A DNA stretch of 42,524 nucleotides, taken from the NCBI GenBank assembly GCA_031367405.1, contig JANLPT010000159.1:1-42524 (forward strand), in the 5' to 3' direction. The DNA comes from JALHNI01 sp031367405 (lineage in GTDB: Bacteria > Acidobacteriota > Terriglobia > Bryobacterales > Bryobacteraceae). Both the position numbers and the translations under genes were made by a program. Positions 33,703 through 41,127 of this stretch are shown here, piece after piece; positions within the stretch are counted from its first letter, which is position 1, and the number at the start of each line of letters is the position of its first letter. The notes under the pieces are model-generated. The model worked only from the letters and a program-made list of their open reading frames with translations. It did not search any database and was not told where the DNA came from.

Positions 33703-34673
33703 GCCTTGCCGGCGGCGGTGATTTCGGACAGAAGCCCGAGGTCGATGTTGCCGCCGGAGACGATTAGGCCCACGCGACCCGTGCCCGCCGGCAGTTTGCC
33801 AGCGATGGCCGCCGCGACGCAGACTGCGCCGCTAGGCTCGACGACGATCTTGAGACGGTCGAGCATGAATCGTAAACCTTCTTTGATTTCGTCCTCGGTG
33901 ACGAGCAGAATGTCCTCCACATTTTTCTGGACAATGGGGAAGGTGAGCGCGCCGGGCCGGGGGGCTCGCAGGCCATCGGCAATTGTGGCGGAATCTGGTA
34001 CGGCGATTCGTTCGTTGGCTCGCAAAGACAGGTAGGTGTCGTTGGCGAGTTCGGGCTCCACGCCATAGACGCGGATGCGCGGGTCGATCGCCTTGGCGAT
34101 GGTGGAACAGCCGGCAATCATGCCCCCGCCGCCGACGCAGACCAGGAGCGTGTCCAGGTCAGCAACCTCGTCGAGCAGTTCGAGAGCGAGGGTGCCTTGG
34201 CCGGCCATCGTGCGTTCGTCGTCGAAGGGATGCAGAAACGTGCCGCCGGTGCGGGCCAGCATTTCGCGCGCCAGCAATTCGCGATCCTGGGTGAGCCGAT
34301 CGTACAGAATGATCTCCGCACCGCGATCCCGGGTGGCGATCACCTTGGCTTGCGGGGCGTCGCTGGGCATAATGATGGTGGCATGGATGCCCAGCGCTTG
34401 GGCGGCGATGGCGACGGCCTGGCCGTGGTTGCCGGACGAGACGGCGACAATGCCCTTGGGCCGATCCTCTACCGGAATCTGCCTCGCAAAGTTGGTGGCC
34501 CCGCGGATTTTGAAGGAGCCGGAGGTCTGAAAGTTTTCGCACTTCAGAAAGCAAGCGGCTCCGGCGCGAGTGTTGAGGCTGCGCGACGTCATGACGGGCG
34601 TGTGCTTGATGGCATCGGCGATGCGGACCGCAGCATCGCGGACGTCTTGAGCGGTGAGGCCGGAAAGCGGCAT
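33699..34673 (-). CDS. Threonine/serine dehydratase-like PLP enzyme
   Basis: A 324-residue type II PLP enzyme. The PLP Lys is Lys55 in SGSFKIRGA, the phosphate loop is VGGGG (after DTLLVC), and SSGNHGQAVA is the substrate-side loop. Length and motifs match single-domain threonine dehydratase/serine racemase (TdcB-like) and lack the C-terminal ACT regulatory domain of IlvA. It converts L-threonine to 2-oxobutanoate or L-serine to pyruvate, with ammonia release, or may racemise serine. It starts in a TAATG overlap with the dehydrogenase upstream, so the two are in one operon. A 2-oxo acid from this enzyme could be a substrate for the neighbouring 2-hydroxyacid dehydrogenase. Confidence 0.93.
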   Translation of the reverse strand: MPLSGLTAQDVRDAAVRIADAIKHTPVMTSRSLNTRAGAACFLKCENFQTSGSFKIRGATNFARQIPVEDRPKGIVAVSSGNHGQAVAIAAQALGIHATIIMPSDAPQAKVIATRDRGAEIILYDRLTQDRELLAREMLARTGGTFLHPFDDERTMAGQGTLALELLDEVADLDTLLVCVGGGGMIAGCSTIAKAIDPRIRVYGVEPELANDTYLSLRANERIAVPDSATIADGLRAPRPGALTFPIVQKNVEDILLVTEDEIKEGLRFMLDRLKIVVEPSGAVCVAAAIAGKLPAGTGRVGLIVSGGNIDLGLLSEITAAGKA

Positions 34674-35641
34674 TAGTAGCCGGCTTGCTTGTCGACGATG
34701 TTGCGAAGGGGCTGGCCAGCGGAATAGAGCTGGAAGTTCTCGACGAAGATGCGCGTCGAGTCCTCTAGCCAGGTATGCGTGTTATCGGCGGTGTGGGGCG
34801 AGATGAAGCAATTGTCCATCGCCCACAACGGGCTCGACTTAGGCAGCGGCTCGTTCTCAAAGACATCGAGGGCGGCGGCATGGATGGTGCCATTCTTTAG
34901 AGCGGCGACCAGATCGGCTTCATTGATGGCGGAGCCGCGACCCACGTTGAGCACGACCGCCGAACGCTTCATAGCCGCGAATTCCTTAGCGCCCACCACG
35001 CCCACCGTGCCGGGCGTCTGCGGCAGCGCCAGGGCCACGTAATCGCAGACAGCCAGCATCTCGTTCATCTGATCCGGACCATAGCTCTTTTCGAGGATGG
35101 GGTCGCCGGCCGATTGGGCGGGGTTGCGCCGCATGGCGTGTACCTTGAGCCCCATGCCGTGGCCGCGCTTGCCAATCTCTTTGCCGATGTCGCCATAGCC
35201 GATGATCCCCAGGGTTTGGCCGTGAATCTCAGTGGAATCGAACTTTTCCCAATGCGAGGCCGCTTCCTGTTGCAGCAGCCGGCGAACGTTTTTGGCGTGA
35301 AAGAGAATACCCAGGATGCAGAACTCCGCCAGCGACTTTGAATAGGCACCGCGCGCATTCGTCAACGGAATGGGGCTCGCCTTAAACTCTGGCGTCAGCA
35401 ACTTATCGATGCCCACCCAGAGCGAATGGGCCCATTTCAAATGGGGCGTCCGCGCCAGAAGCGCCGGCCAGAGGGCGGCGTCCGTGGTGGTGTGGAAGAT
35501 GATGTCGGCGGTGGGGGCCAAGCTCTCAAAGGCTTCTAACGTCTCACCCACCGCAAGGCTGGTTTCGGGCGGCAGCGAGTCAAGCAGACGCAGGTGGCGG
35601 GCAGTGGGATTTCCGAGAACGAGAACTGTGTGTGCGGCCAT
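34673..35641 (-). CDS. D-2-hydroxyacid dehydrogenase
   Basis: A 322-residue NAD(P)-dependent dehydrogenase from ATG 35641 (GGAAG upstream); the frame continues 53 codons further, but that part is antisense to the divergent gene. The Rossmann motif is GIIGYGDIGKEIG, and the catalytic trio is visible: Arg in NVGRGSA, Glu in VFENEPLP and His in SPHTADNT. It should interconvert a 2-oxo acid and a D-2-hydroxy acid such as glyoxylate, pyruvate or a branched acid; the exact substrate is not visible. It shares a promoter region of 26 bases with the divergent zinc-ribbon gene and is coupled to the dehydratase. Confidence 0.92.
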   Translation of the reverse strand: MAAHTVLVLGNPTARHLRLLDSLPPETSLAVGETLEAFESLAPTADIIFHTTTDAALWPALLARTPHLKWAHSLWVGIDKLLTPEFKASPIPLTNARGAYSKSLAEFCILGILFHAKNVRRLLQQEAASHWEKFDSTEIHGQTLGIIGYGDIGKEIGKRGHGMGLKVHAMRRNPAQSAGDPILEKSYGPDQMNEMLAVCDYVALALPQTPGTVGVVGAKEFAAMKRSAVVLNVGRGSAINEADLVAALKNGTIHAAALDVFENEPLPKSSPLWAMDNCFISPHTADNTHTWLEDSTRIFVENFQLYSAGQPLRNIVDKQAGY

Positions 35642-35667
35642 GAGCTTCCAGGATATATCCTGAAGAG

Positions 35668-36300
35668 GTGGATCTGCGGTGTACATGTGGCGCTTACCCT
35701 CCCGAAGACGCCCGCTTCTGTCATAAGTGTGGGCGCTCGATGCGGGACGACGAGCCGGTGTTCGAGGATGAAGTGCCGCCGCCGTTGCCGGTGACGGCAT
35801 TGGTGGAAGCTGAATCGCGCGTCGAGATCAACTTCAAGAATGGCTTGGCAGTGCGGGTGAGCCTGATTGCCGCTGGCCTGGCCGTTCTACTATTGGGTGT
35901 TTCCGGTGTGGTGGGCGACCCAGGGTTGCAGACCGTCGCTTCGCTGTTGCTGGCGTTGGGCTCGGGCTTCTTCGCGGTTTACCTTTATCTCTTACGGAGC
36001 GGAAAGCCGTTGTCCGTATTGGGCGGGGCGCGTCTCGGTTGGATTACCGGCGTCTTCAGCTTTCTCATCCTGCTGGTGCTGATCACCATCACGTTCCTCG
36101 CGTTGAGTGACCCGTCGATCCGGTCGGCTATGCAAAAGGAGCTGGAGAAGGCAGGCCGGCCAAGTGAACTCCAGATGATTGACCGGCCTGCGGAATTGAT
36201 CATGGGTTTCGCGACAATCTTCGTCACGTTGGCCATGATGGCCAGCGTGGGCGGTGCGATGGGTGCCAAGGTGCTGAGTAGCGAAGAGCCGCATCCGTAG
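35668..36300 (+). CDS. Zinc-ribbon membrane protein
   Basis: A 210-residue protein starting at GTG 35668. Residues 1-25 hold a short zinc ribbon (CTCGAYPPEDARFCHKCG). After an acidic Pro-rich linker come four hydrophobic segments of about 20 residues: at about 63-82, 85-107, 127-146 and 178-197, so it is an inner-membrane protein with a cytoplasmic zinc ribbon. Function is unknown. No close family is recognised. It diverges from the D-2-hydroxyacid dehydrogenase and converges with the cytochrome-like lipoprotein gene 26 bases away. Confidence 0.82.
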   Translation: MDLRCTCGAYPPEDARFCHKCGRSMRDDEPVFEDEVPPPLPVTALVEAESRVEINFKNGLAVRVSLIAAGLAVLLLGVSGVVGDPGLQTVASLLLALGSGFFAVYLYLLRSGKPLSVLGGARLGWITGVFSFLILLVLITITFLALSDPSIRSAMQKELEKAGRPSELQMIDRPAELIMGFATIFVTLAMMASVGGAMGAKVLSSEEPHP

Positions 36301-36326
36301 ATAACAGCTGGATCGGGGGCGAGCGG

Positions 36327-36815
36327 TTAATGAGTTCGAATCACCTTGGGGTCCTTTTCAAACCGGTAGTCGAAGTGACACCCTTGGCAGGCTTCAAACA
36401 GGACTCCGCCGCGTTCAAACACCGCTTGCACGTTGCGCGCTTTGGCCGCTTCGTGGACACCGGCGCCCGCCTCGCGCAGCGCCCGCGCGCGATCCATCCA
36501 ACGGCCGCTGTCCTTGGCCCGCCCTTCCATCATCAGCAGATTGCCGGCTTCGGTCAACGTGGTGGCGCTGGCCTCCACGTCTAACCACTCGGCCTCTGAC
36601 TTCGGCTGGCGCTCTTCCACGCCTTTCACCGTATAAATGGTGCCCGAAGCGGCCCACACCACCTGAGCATGCGGGATCACCATGCCGTGCATCACCTCTT
36701 CGAGCGTCGCCACGGCTTTGATCGGGGGCCCCGGCTTCACTGCTGGCGCACCGCCGCATCCGCCCAAACAGGCCATCCATACCAACGCTCCCACTAGACT
36801 CTGCTTGCTCGACAT
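36327..36815 (-). CDS. Lipoprotein with one C-terminal CxxCH, cytochrome c'-like
   Basis: A 162-residue exported protein. The N-terminus (SLVGALVWMACLGGC) has a lipobox with Cys20, so it is probably a lipoprotein. The rest is largely helical, and a single CQGCH (residues 143-147) stands close to the C-terminus, as in class II (c'-type) four-helix cytochromes. The N-terminal haem-ligand position cannot be checked by eye. It starts four bases after the stop of the tandem UspA gene, so both are co-transcribed. A membrane-tethered electron carrier or gas sensor is the inference. Confidence 0.85.
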   Translation of the reverse strand: MSSKQSLVGALVWMACLGGCGGAPAVKPGPPIKAVATLEEVMHGMVIPHAQVVWAASGTIYTVKGVEERQPKSEAEWLDVEASATTLTEAGNLLMMEGRAKDSGRWMDRARALREAGAGVHEAAKARNVQAVFERGGVLFEACQGCHFDYRFEKDPKVIRTH

Positions 36816-36819
36816 AGCT

Positions 36820-37686
36820 TTAAAGGCTCAGCACCGGACAGGTTGCTTCGCGCACGATAGCGTAGCTATGCGTGCGCAGGCGCCCCAGAAAGCTGTGGTC
36901 CAGATGGCGGCCGAGGATGATGAGGCCAGCGTTTACGTCTTCGGCAACTTGGCGCACCACCTTGGCGGCTTCGCCCGGGACGACGTGGACGGTGGCCGTG
37001 GCGGCCGCCGTCTTGACGGATTCCTCCAGCTTCGTCCGCAGTATCTGGGCGACATCGAGACGCCAGGCCGGGTCCATGAAATGGGCCGCGCCCGCCCCAT
37101 CGTCCGGGCTGGCGTGAACGACATGGAGCCTGGCACCGAACGCCTTGGCCATGCTGTCACCGGCGGCGATCAGTTTCGTGGCGCGGTCGTCGATCTCGAC
37201 GGCCACGATGATGCTTTTAATCTGTACCGCTTCGCCAGCCGGAGCTTCCACGTGGGTGGCGGTGAGCACCGGGACCCGCGAATCATTCAAGACTTTCGCC
37301 GCCACCGACCCGAGCAGGAAGCGGCGGAATGCGCCGTAGCCGTGCGTGGCGAGCATGATCAGGTCAGCCTTCTCTTCATTCGCGGCGTTAATAATCTCCG
37401 TGGCGGGGTCGCCTTCGCGGAAGAGCACTTTCGTCGTGCAGCCATCAAGGTGCAGCTTGGTGAACTCTTCCAACCGGACTTTCAATAGCGGTTTCTGCAG
37501 GTTGTACCAGTCATACACGGCCTCCGCAGAACCTACGTCCCCGGCCATGGCCTGCAGGGGCGGCAGGACGTGTAAGGTGACGATGGTCGAATCGAATTGT
37601 TTGGCCATGATCCGGGCATGGGCCGCCGCCCTCACGGCGCTCGGTGAAAAGTCAACGGGGAGGAGGATGGTTTTCGGGGTGATCAT
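36820..37686 (-). CDS. Tandem universal stress protein (two UspA domains)
   Basis: A 288-residue protein from ATG 37686; two further ATGs upstream (37722, 37740) are in frame but poorly placed. Residues 1-145 form the first UspA domain (TILLPVDFSPSAVRAAAHA, then ADLIMLATHGYGAFRRFLLGS), with the G-2x-G-9x-G-S/T nucleotide loop kept. Residues 152-288 form the second (IKSIIVAVEIDDRATKLIAAG, then GLIILGRHLDHSFLGRLRT), where the loop is altered (GRHLDHSFLGRLR). So the first domain may bind ATP and the second probably does not. It is cytoplasmic. No clear SD was seen. It precedes the cytochrome-like lipoprotein in an operon and may link stress signals to redox state. Confidence 0.9.
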   Translation of the reverse strand: MITPKTILLPVDFSPSAVRAAAHARIMAKQFDSTIVTLHVLPPLQAMAGDVGSAEAVYDWYNLQKPLLKVRLEEFTKLHLDGCTTKVLFREGDPATEIINAANEEKADLIMLATHGYGAFRRFLLGSVAAKVLNDSRVPVLTATHVEAPAGEAVQIKSIIVAVEIDDRATKLIAAGDSMAKAFGARLHVVHASPDDGAGAAHFMDPAWRLDVAQILRTKLEESVKTAAATATVHVVPGEAAKVVRQVAEDVNAGLIILGRHLDHSFLGRLRTHSYAIVREATCPVLSL

Positions 37687-37832
37687 GATTGCGATTTGGG
37701 TAACTTCTTCCGTTACCACCATAAGCCCCACGAAGCCCAAAAGCCAATCCCTTGTTCAGAAAATCGTCAATGTCGTCTCCCCGTCTTGTATACTCCCTGA
37801 ATCGGCTGGCCGCCATCGGAAACGACACCGGA

Positions 37833-38333
37833 ATGGAAATCATGACATTTTTTCAGTGGCTCGAAGCCACGCCCGGCAGCGTGTTCATTCGCGAGTCGCT
37901 GCTCCTTTATCCGCTGGTGGAGACCACGCACGTGCTGGCGCTGGGGCTGTTTCTGGGCATGATCGCCATGCTTGACCTGCGCCTGGTGGGCGTCGGATTG
38001 CGGGGTGTCCCCGTGTCGGAAGTCGCGGGACGGATGCTGCCGGTGGCCCTGTTCGGCTTCGTGCTGATGGCCATCAGCGGTCTGCTGCTATTCTATTCGG
38101 GCCCGGTGAAGGCCGCCAATAACATTTTCTTCCGCGTGAAGATGATCCTGATCTTGCTCACCGGCGTGAACGCCCTGCTGTTTCACTTCACCATCTACCG
38201 CCGCGTGGCCGCCTGGGACCTGGCGCCCTCGCCGCCCGCGCGAGCGAGGCTGGCCGGCGTGCTTTCGCTGATCCTTTGGTGCGGCGTGGTGATCTGCGGA
38301 CGCATGCAGGCCTATAACTGGTTTCAGAAGTAA
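37833..38333 (+). CDS. Four-TM membrane protein, first of a paralogous pair (DUF6644-like)
   Basis: A 166-residue inner-membrane protein from ATG 37833 (or 37842). It has four or so hydrophobic segments: TTHVLALGLFLGMIAML, MLPVALFGFVLMAISGLLLF, FFRVKMILILLTGVNALLF and ARLAGVLSLILWCGVVI. The opening FFQWLEATPGSVFIRESLLLYPLVE and the DLRLVG segment are shared with the next gene, so they are paralogues. I think both belong to a membrane family now called DUF6644, but cannot confirm. His residues in TM1 and TM3 could bind haem. It overlaps the next gene in TAATG, so both are translated together, perhaps as a heterodimer. Confidence 0.85.
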   Translation: MEIMTFFQWLEATPGSVFIRESLLLYPLVETTHVLALGLFLGMIAMLDLRLVGVGLRGVPVSEVAGRMLPVALFGFVLMAISGLLLFYSGPVKAANNIFFRVKMILILLTGVNALLFHFTIYRRVAAWDLAPSPPARARLAGVLSLILWCGVVICGRMQAYNWFQK

Positions 38334-38815
38334 TGACGCAAAACTGGCAACCATTTTTTCAATGGTGCGAAGCCACCTGGCTGGGCACCACGGTGCGCGA
38401 ATCGCTCTGGATGTTTCCGTTGATTGAATGCGTGCATCTGCTGGCGCTCGCCTTGCTGGGCGGCGCGTTACTGGCCCTTGACCTGCGCCTGCTGGGGTTC
38501 GGCCTGCGGTCGCAAACCACCGCTTCGGTCGCGCGCCAAATGCAGCCCTGGCTCACCGGCGCGCTCGTGGCCATCATCGCCACCGGCATTCCGATGTTTC
38601 TCTCGGAGGCGATCAAGTGTTACTTCAGCCCGCCGTTCTTCTACAAAATGTCCCTGCTGCTGCTCGCCACCATCTTCACTTACACGGTGCGCCGTCGCGT
38701 GGCCGCCGCAGAGCCCGGCCGCGTCGCGTACGGGATGGCCGGCCTCACCGCGTTGGCCTCGCAAGCGCTGTGGCTCGGCGTTGGGTTTTCCGGACGCTGG
38801 ATCGCATTTTACTGA
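38333..38815 (+). CDS. Four-TM membrane protein, second of the paralogous pair (DUF6644-like)
   Basis: A 160-residue inner-membrane paralogue of the preceding gene: WQPFFQWCEATWLGTTVRES aligns with its opening, CVHLLALALLGGALLALDLRLLG with its TM1 and following loop, and three more hydrophobic segments come later (LTGALVAIIATGIPMFL, FYKMSLLLLATIFTYTV, MAGLTALASQALWLGVGF). The shared VHLLALAL and DLRLLG motifs suggest the same fold. Function is unknown. It is followed ten bases later by two secreted protein genes, and a complex with them or with the downstream cytochrome fusion is possible. Confidence 0.85.
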   Translation: MTQNWQPFFQWCEATWLGTTVRESLWMFPLIECVHLLALALLGGALLALDLRLLGFGLRSQTTASVARQMQPWLTGALVAIIATGIPMFLSEAIKCYFSPPFFYKMSLLLLATIFTYTVRRRVAAAEPGRVAYGMAGLTALASQALWLGVGFSGRWIAFY

Positions 38816-38824
38816 GGTGTTAGG

Positions 38825-39673
38825 ATGACCAGTGTGCTCATGAAACTTTGGCTGGGGCTGATCGTGGCGTTCACCGCGTGGGGCCAAGTGCGGACGCAAC
38901 CGGCGGCGATTCCCCGGCTCCCCGGCGGCAAACCGGACTTTAACGGCATCTGGCAGGCCATTGGCTCGGCGAATTACGACATTGAACGCCATATGGCGCG
39001 CGCCTCCATGATGTTGAGGGCTGGTCCCCATGGGCCACTGCCGGCCGTGCCGTTACTGCGTCTGGGCACCGTAGCGTCGGTACCCGGCGGCATGGGTATC
39101 GTAGAAGGGGGGCAGATTCCCTATAAGCCAGAAGCGCAGCAGAAGCGCGAAGAGAACCGGATCCATTGGATCGATCGCGACCCGGAGATTCGTTGTTACA
39201 TGCCCGGTGTGCCGCGCGCCACTTACTTGCCCTTTCCGTTCCAGATTCTGCAGAATGCGAAGCAGTTCTTTATCAACTACGAGTTTGCCGGCGCGTTTCG
39301 CGATATCTACTTCAAGAATCCCGGGCCTGCAGAAACCGATTCCTGGATGGGCCAGTCAGTAGGGCGCTGGGAAGGCGACACGCTGGTGGTGGACGTCACC
39401 GGCCAGAACGATCAAACCTGGTTCGACCGCTCCGGCACTCACCATAGCAACCAACTGCACGTCGTGGAACGTTACAAGCTCACCTCGCCCAACCACATCC
39501 AATACGAAGCCACCATCGAAGATCCCGAGGTCTTCGCCAAGCCCTGGAAGATTTCGCTGCCGCTGTACCGGCGCATGGAGCCCGATGCCCGGCTGATGGA
39601 CTTTAAGTGTGTCGAGTTCGTCGAAGAGCTGGTCTTTGGCGAGTTTCGACGCCAACCTTTGAAGAGGGAATAA
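38825..39673 (+). CDS. Secreted protein with GIW / WEGDTLVVD motifs, first of a pair
   Basis: A 282-residue exported protein of unknown function. The signal peptide is MKLWLGLIVAFTAWGQ; GAGGTG is upstream of the ATG. It shows motifs that recur in a family common in Acidobacteria: GKPDFNGIWQA near the mature N-terminus, CYMPGVPRATYLPFPFQIL, and VGRWEGDTLVVDVTGQNDQT, then HVVERYKLTSPN and TIEDPEVFAKPWK. From memory, such proteins are usually found beside PQQ dehydrogenases or DUF6152 proteins, as here. A possible role in binding a hydrophobic or aromatic substrate at the cell surface is a guess. It is followed three bases later by a paralogue. Confidence 0.85.
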   Translation: MTSVLMKLWLGLIVAFTAWGQVRTQPAAIPRLPGGKPDFNGIWQAIGSANYDIERHMARASMMLRAGPHGPLPAVPLLRLGTVASVPGGMGIVEGGQIPYKPEAQQKREENRIHWIDRDPEIRCYMPGVPRATYLPFPFQILQNAKQFFINYEFAGAFRDIYFKNPGPAETDSWMGQSVGRWEGDTLVVDVTGQNDQTWFDRSGTHHSNQLHVVERYKLTSPNHIQYEATIEDPEVFAKPWKISLPLYRRMEPDARLMDFKCVEFVEELVFGEFRRQPLKRE

Positions 39674-39676
39674 TCT

Positions 39677-40699
39677 ATGCTGACGCTGATTGCTGTCTCC
39701 TTACTAATCGCCGACCTTCCCCGTACCGCCAGCGGTCATCCCGACCTCTCCGGCATGTACGACATCGCCACGCTCACGCCGCTCACGCGTCCATCTGGCT
39801 TGGGCGACCGGCTCTCGCTCACCGGCGCCGAGGCCAAGGCCTTAGCCCAAGCCACCGCCGCCCGGATGGCCGCGACCAACCAGGCCAGCGACCCCAACCG
39901 GGCCGCGCCCCCGGCGGGCGGCGATGGCAGCGAAGGGCCCGCCGGCAACGTCGGCGGCTACAACACCGTCTGGACGGATATCGGCACCGGTGCCTTCAAG
40001 ATCGATGGGCAGTATCGCACGTCGATCGTTGTGGATCCGGTGAATGGCCGCTTGCCGGCCATGACGCCCGAGGCGCGAGCCAAGGGTGCGGCGCGAGCCA
40101 AATACAATCGGCCCAATCGCGGCGACGCCTTCTGGATTACCGAAGGCATTGTGCCCGGCCCCTACGACGACCCGGAATTGCGCCCCACCGCCGAACGCTG
40201 CCTGCTCGCCTTCGGTGCCAGCGCCGGCCCGCCCGCCTTGCCCGTGATGTACAACAACCTCAAGCAGATTGTGCAGACCAAGGATCACGTGATGATCCTG
40301 AACGAAATGGTACACGACGCTCGCGTGGTGCGCCTCAATTCGCCGCACGAGCCGCCGGAGATTCGCCGTTGGCTGGGTGACTCCATCGGCCATTGGGAGG
40401 GCGATACGCTCGTGGTCGATACCACCAACTTTAACGACCAGCCGGCCCTGGGCTCTGCCGACCGCAACTTACACGTCATCGAGCGTTTCACCCGCGTCGA
40501 TGCCAAAACCCTGCGCTACAAGTTCACCGTTGAAGATCCTACCGTCTGGACCAAGCCGTGGACGGGTGAGATCGTCTGGCCCGCCACCGGTGCCCGCATG
40601 TATGAGTACGCTTGCCACGAAGGCAATTATTCCTTTACCGGCATTCTGCGCGGCGCGCGGCGGCTGGAAGCCGAAGCGCTCGCCCAGAAGAAACCCTGA
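39677..40699 (+). CDS. Secreted protein with GIW-type / WEGDTLVVD motifs, second of a pair
   Basis: A 340-residue paralogue of the preceding gene. A short signal-like segment (MLTLIAVSLLIA) leads to GHPDLSGMYDIATLTP, which takes the place of the GIWQ motif. Shared motifs are RRWLGDSIGHWEGDTLVVDT, then NFNDQPA, LHVIERFTRVD and FTVEDPTVWTKPW; it ends with YACHEGNYSFTGILRG. A Gly/Ala-rich stretch near residues 75-95 may be a loop. GAGGG precedes the ATG. Function is unknown. Co-transcribed with its paralogue (three-base gap) and with the DUF6152-like gene nine bases downstream. Confidence 0.85.
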   Translation: MLTLIAVSLLIADLPRTASGHPDLSGMYDIATLTPLTRPSGLGDRLSLTGAEAKALAQATAARMAATNQASDPNRAAPPAGGDGSEGPAGNVGGYNTVWTDIGTGAFKIDGQYRTSIVVDPVNGRLPAMTPEARAKGAARAKYNRPNRGDAFWITEGIVPGPYDDPELRPTAERCLLAFGASAGPPALPVMYNNLKQIVQTKDHVMILNEMVHDARVVRLNSPHEPPEIRRWLGDSIGHWEGDTLVVDTTNFNDQPALGSADRNLHVIERFTRVDAKTLRYKFTVEDPTVWTKPWTGEIVWPATGARMYEYACHEGNYSFTGILRGARRLEAEALAQKKP

Positions 40700-40708
40700 G
40701 AAAAGCCC

Positions 40709-41125
40709 ATGAAATACCTCTTATCCCTGATGATCGTTGCCCTGGGAGCCTGGCGGCTCTATGCGCACCATGCCTTCGGCGCCGAGTTCGACCCGAACCT
40801 GCCCGTCTTGCTGAAGGGGCCCATTGTGCGTATCGAATGGATCAATCCGCATACCTGGATCCACGTCGAAGTGACGAAGAAGGATGGCGCGAAGGAGGTG
40901 TGGATGGTGGAGGGCGGCACGCCCAACAGCCTGCTGCGCCGTGGCCTGAAGCGCGACACCCTCAAGATTGGGCAAGCCGTCATCGTCGACGGTTATCAGT
41001 CGAAGGACCGTTCGACGCGGGCCAATGGCCGCGATGTCACCTTGCCCGATGGCCAGAAGTTCTTCCTCGGCTCCTCCGGCACGGGCGCGCCTTACGACGC
41101 TCCCGGTAAAGACCAGCGGAAGTAA
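40709..41125 (+). CDS. DUF6152-like exported protein
   Basis: A 138-residue exported protein. The signal peptide (MKYLLSLMIVALGAWRLYA) ends at HHAFGAEFDPNLPVLLKG, followed by IVRIEWINPHTWIHVEVT, a pattern I link to the DUF6152 family (paired His after the signal and a WINPH motif). The rest (LLRRGLKRDTLKIGQAVIVDGY) fits an OB-like beta-barrel. The two adjacent His might bind a metal, as proposed for no member I know. It sits between the secreted pair and the cytochrome-quinoprotein fusion and starts nine bases after the preceding stop. Confidence 0.85.
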   Translation: MKYLLSLMIVALGAWRLYAHHAFGAEFDPNLPVLLKGPIVRIEWINPHTWIHVEVTKKDGAKEVWMVEGGTPNSLLRRGLKRDTLKIGQAVIVDGYQSKDRSTRANGRDVTLPDGQKFFLGSSGTGAPYDAPGKDQRK

Positions 41126-41127
41126 CT

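Noticed and set aside
36330..36350. GTTCGAATC motif resembling a tRNA T-loop
   Set aside because: Flanking bases do not pair into a five-base T-stem, and it lies inside the end of the cytochrome-like lipoprotein gene.
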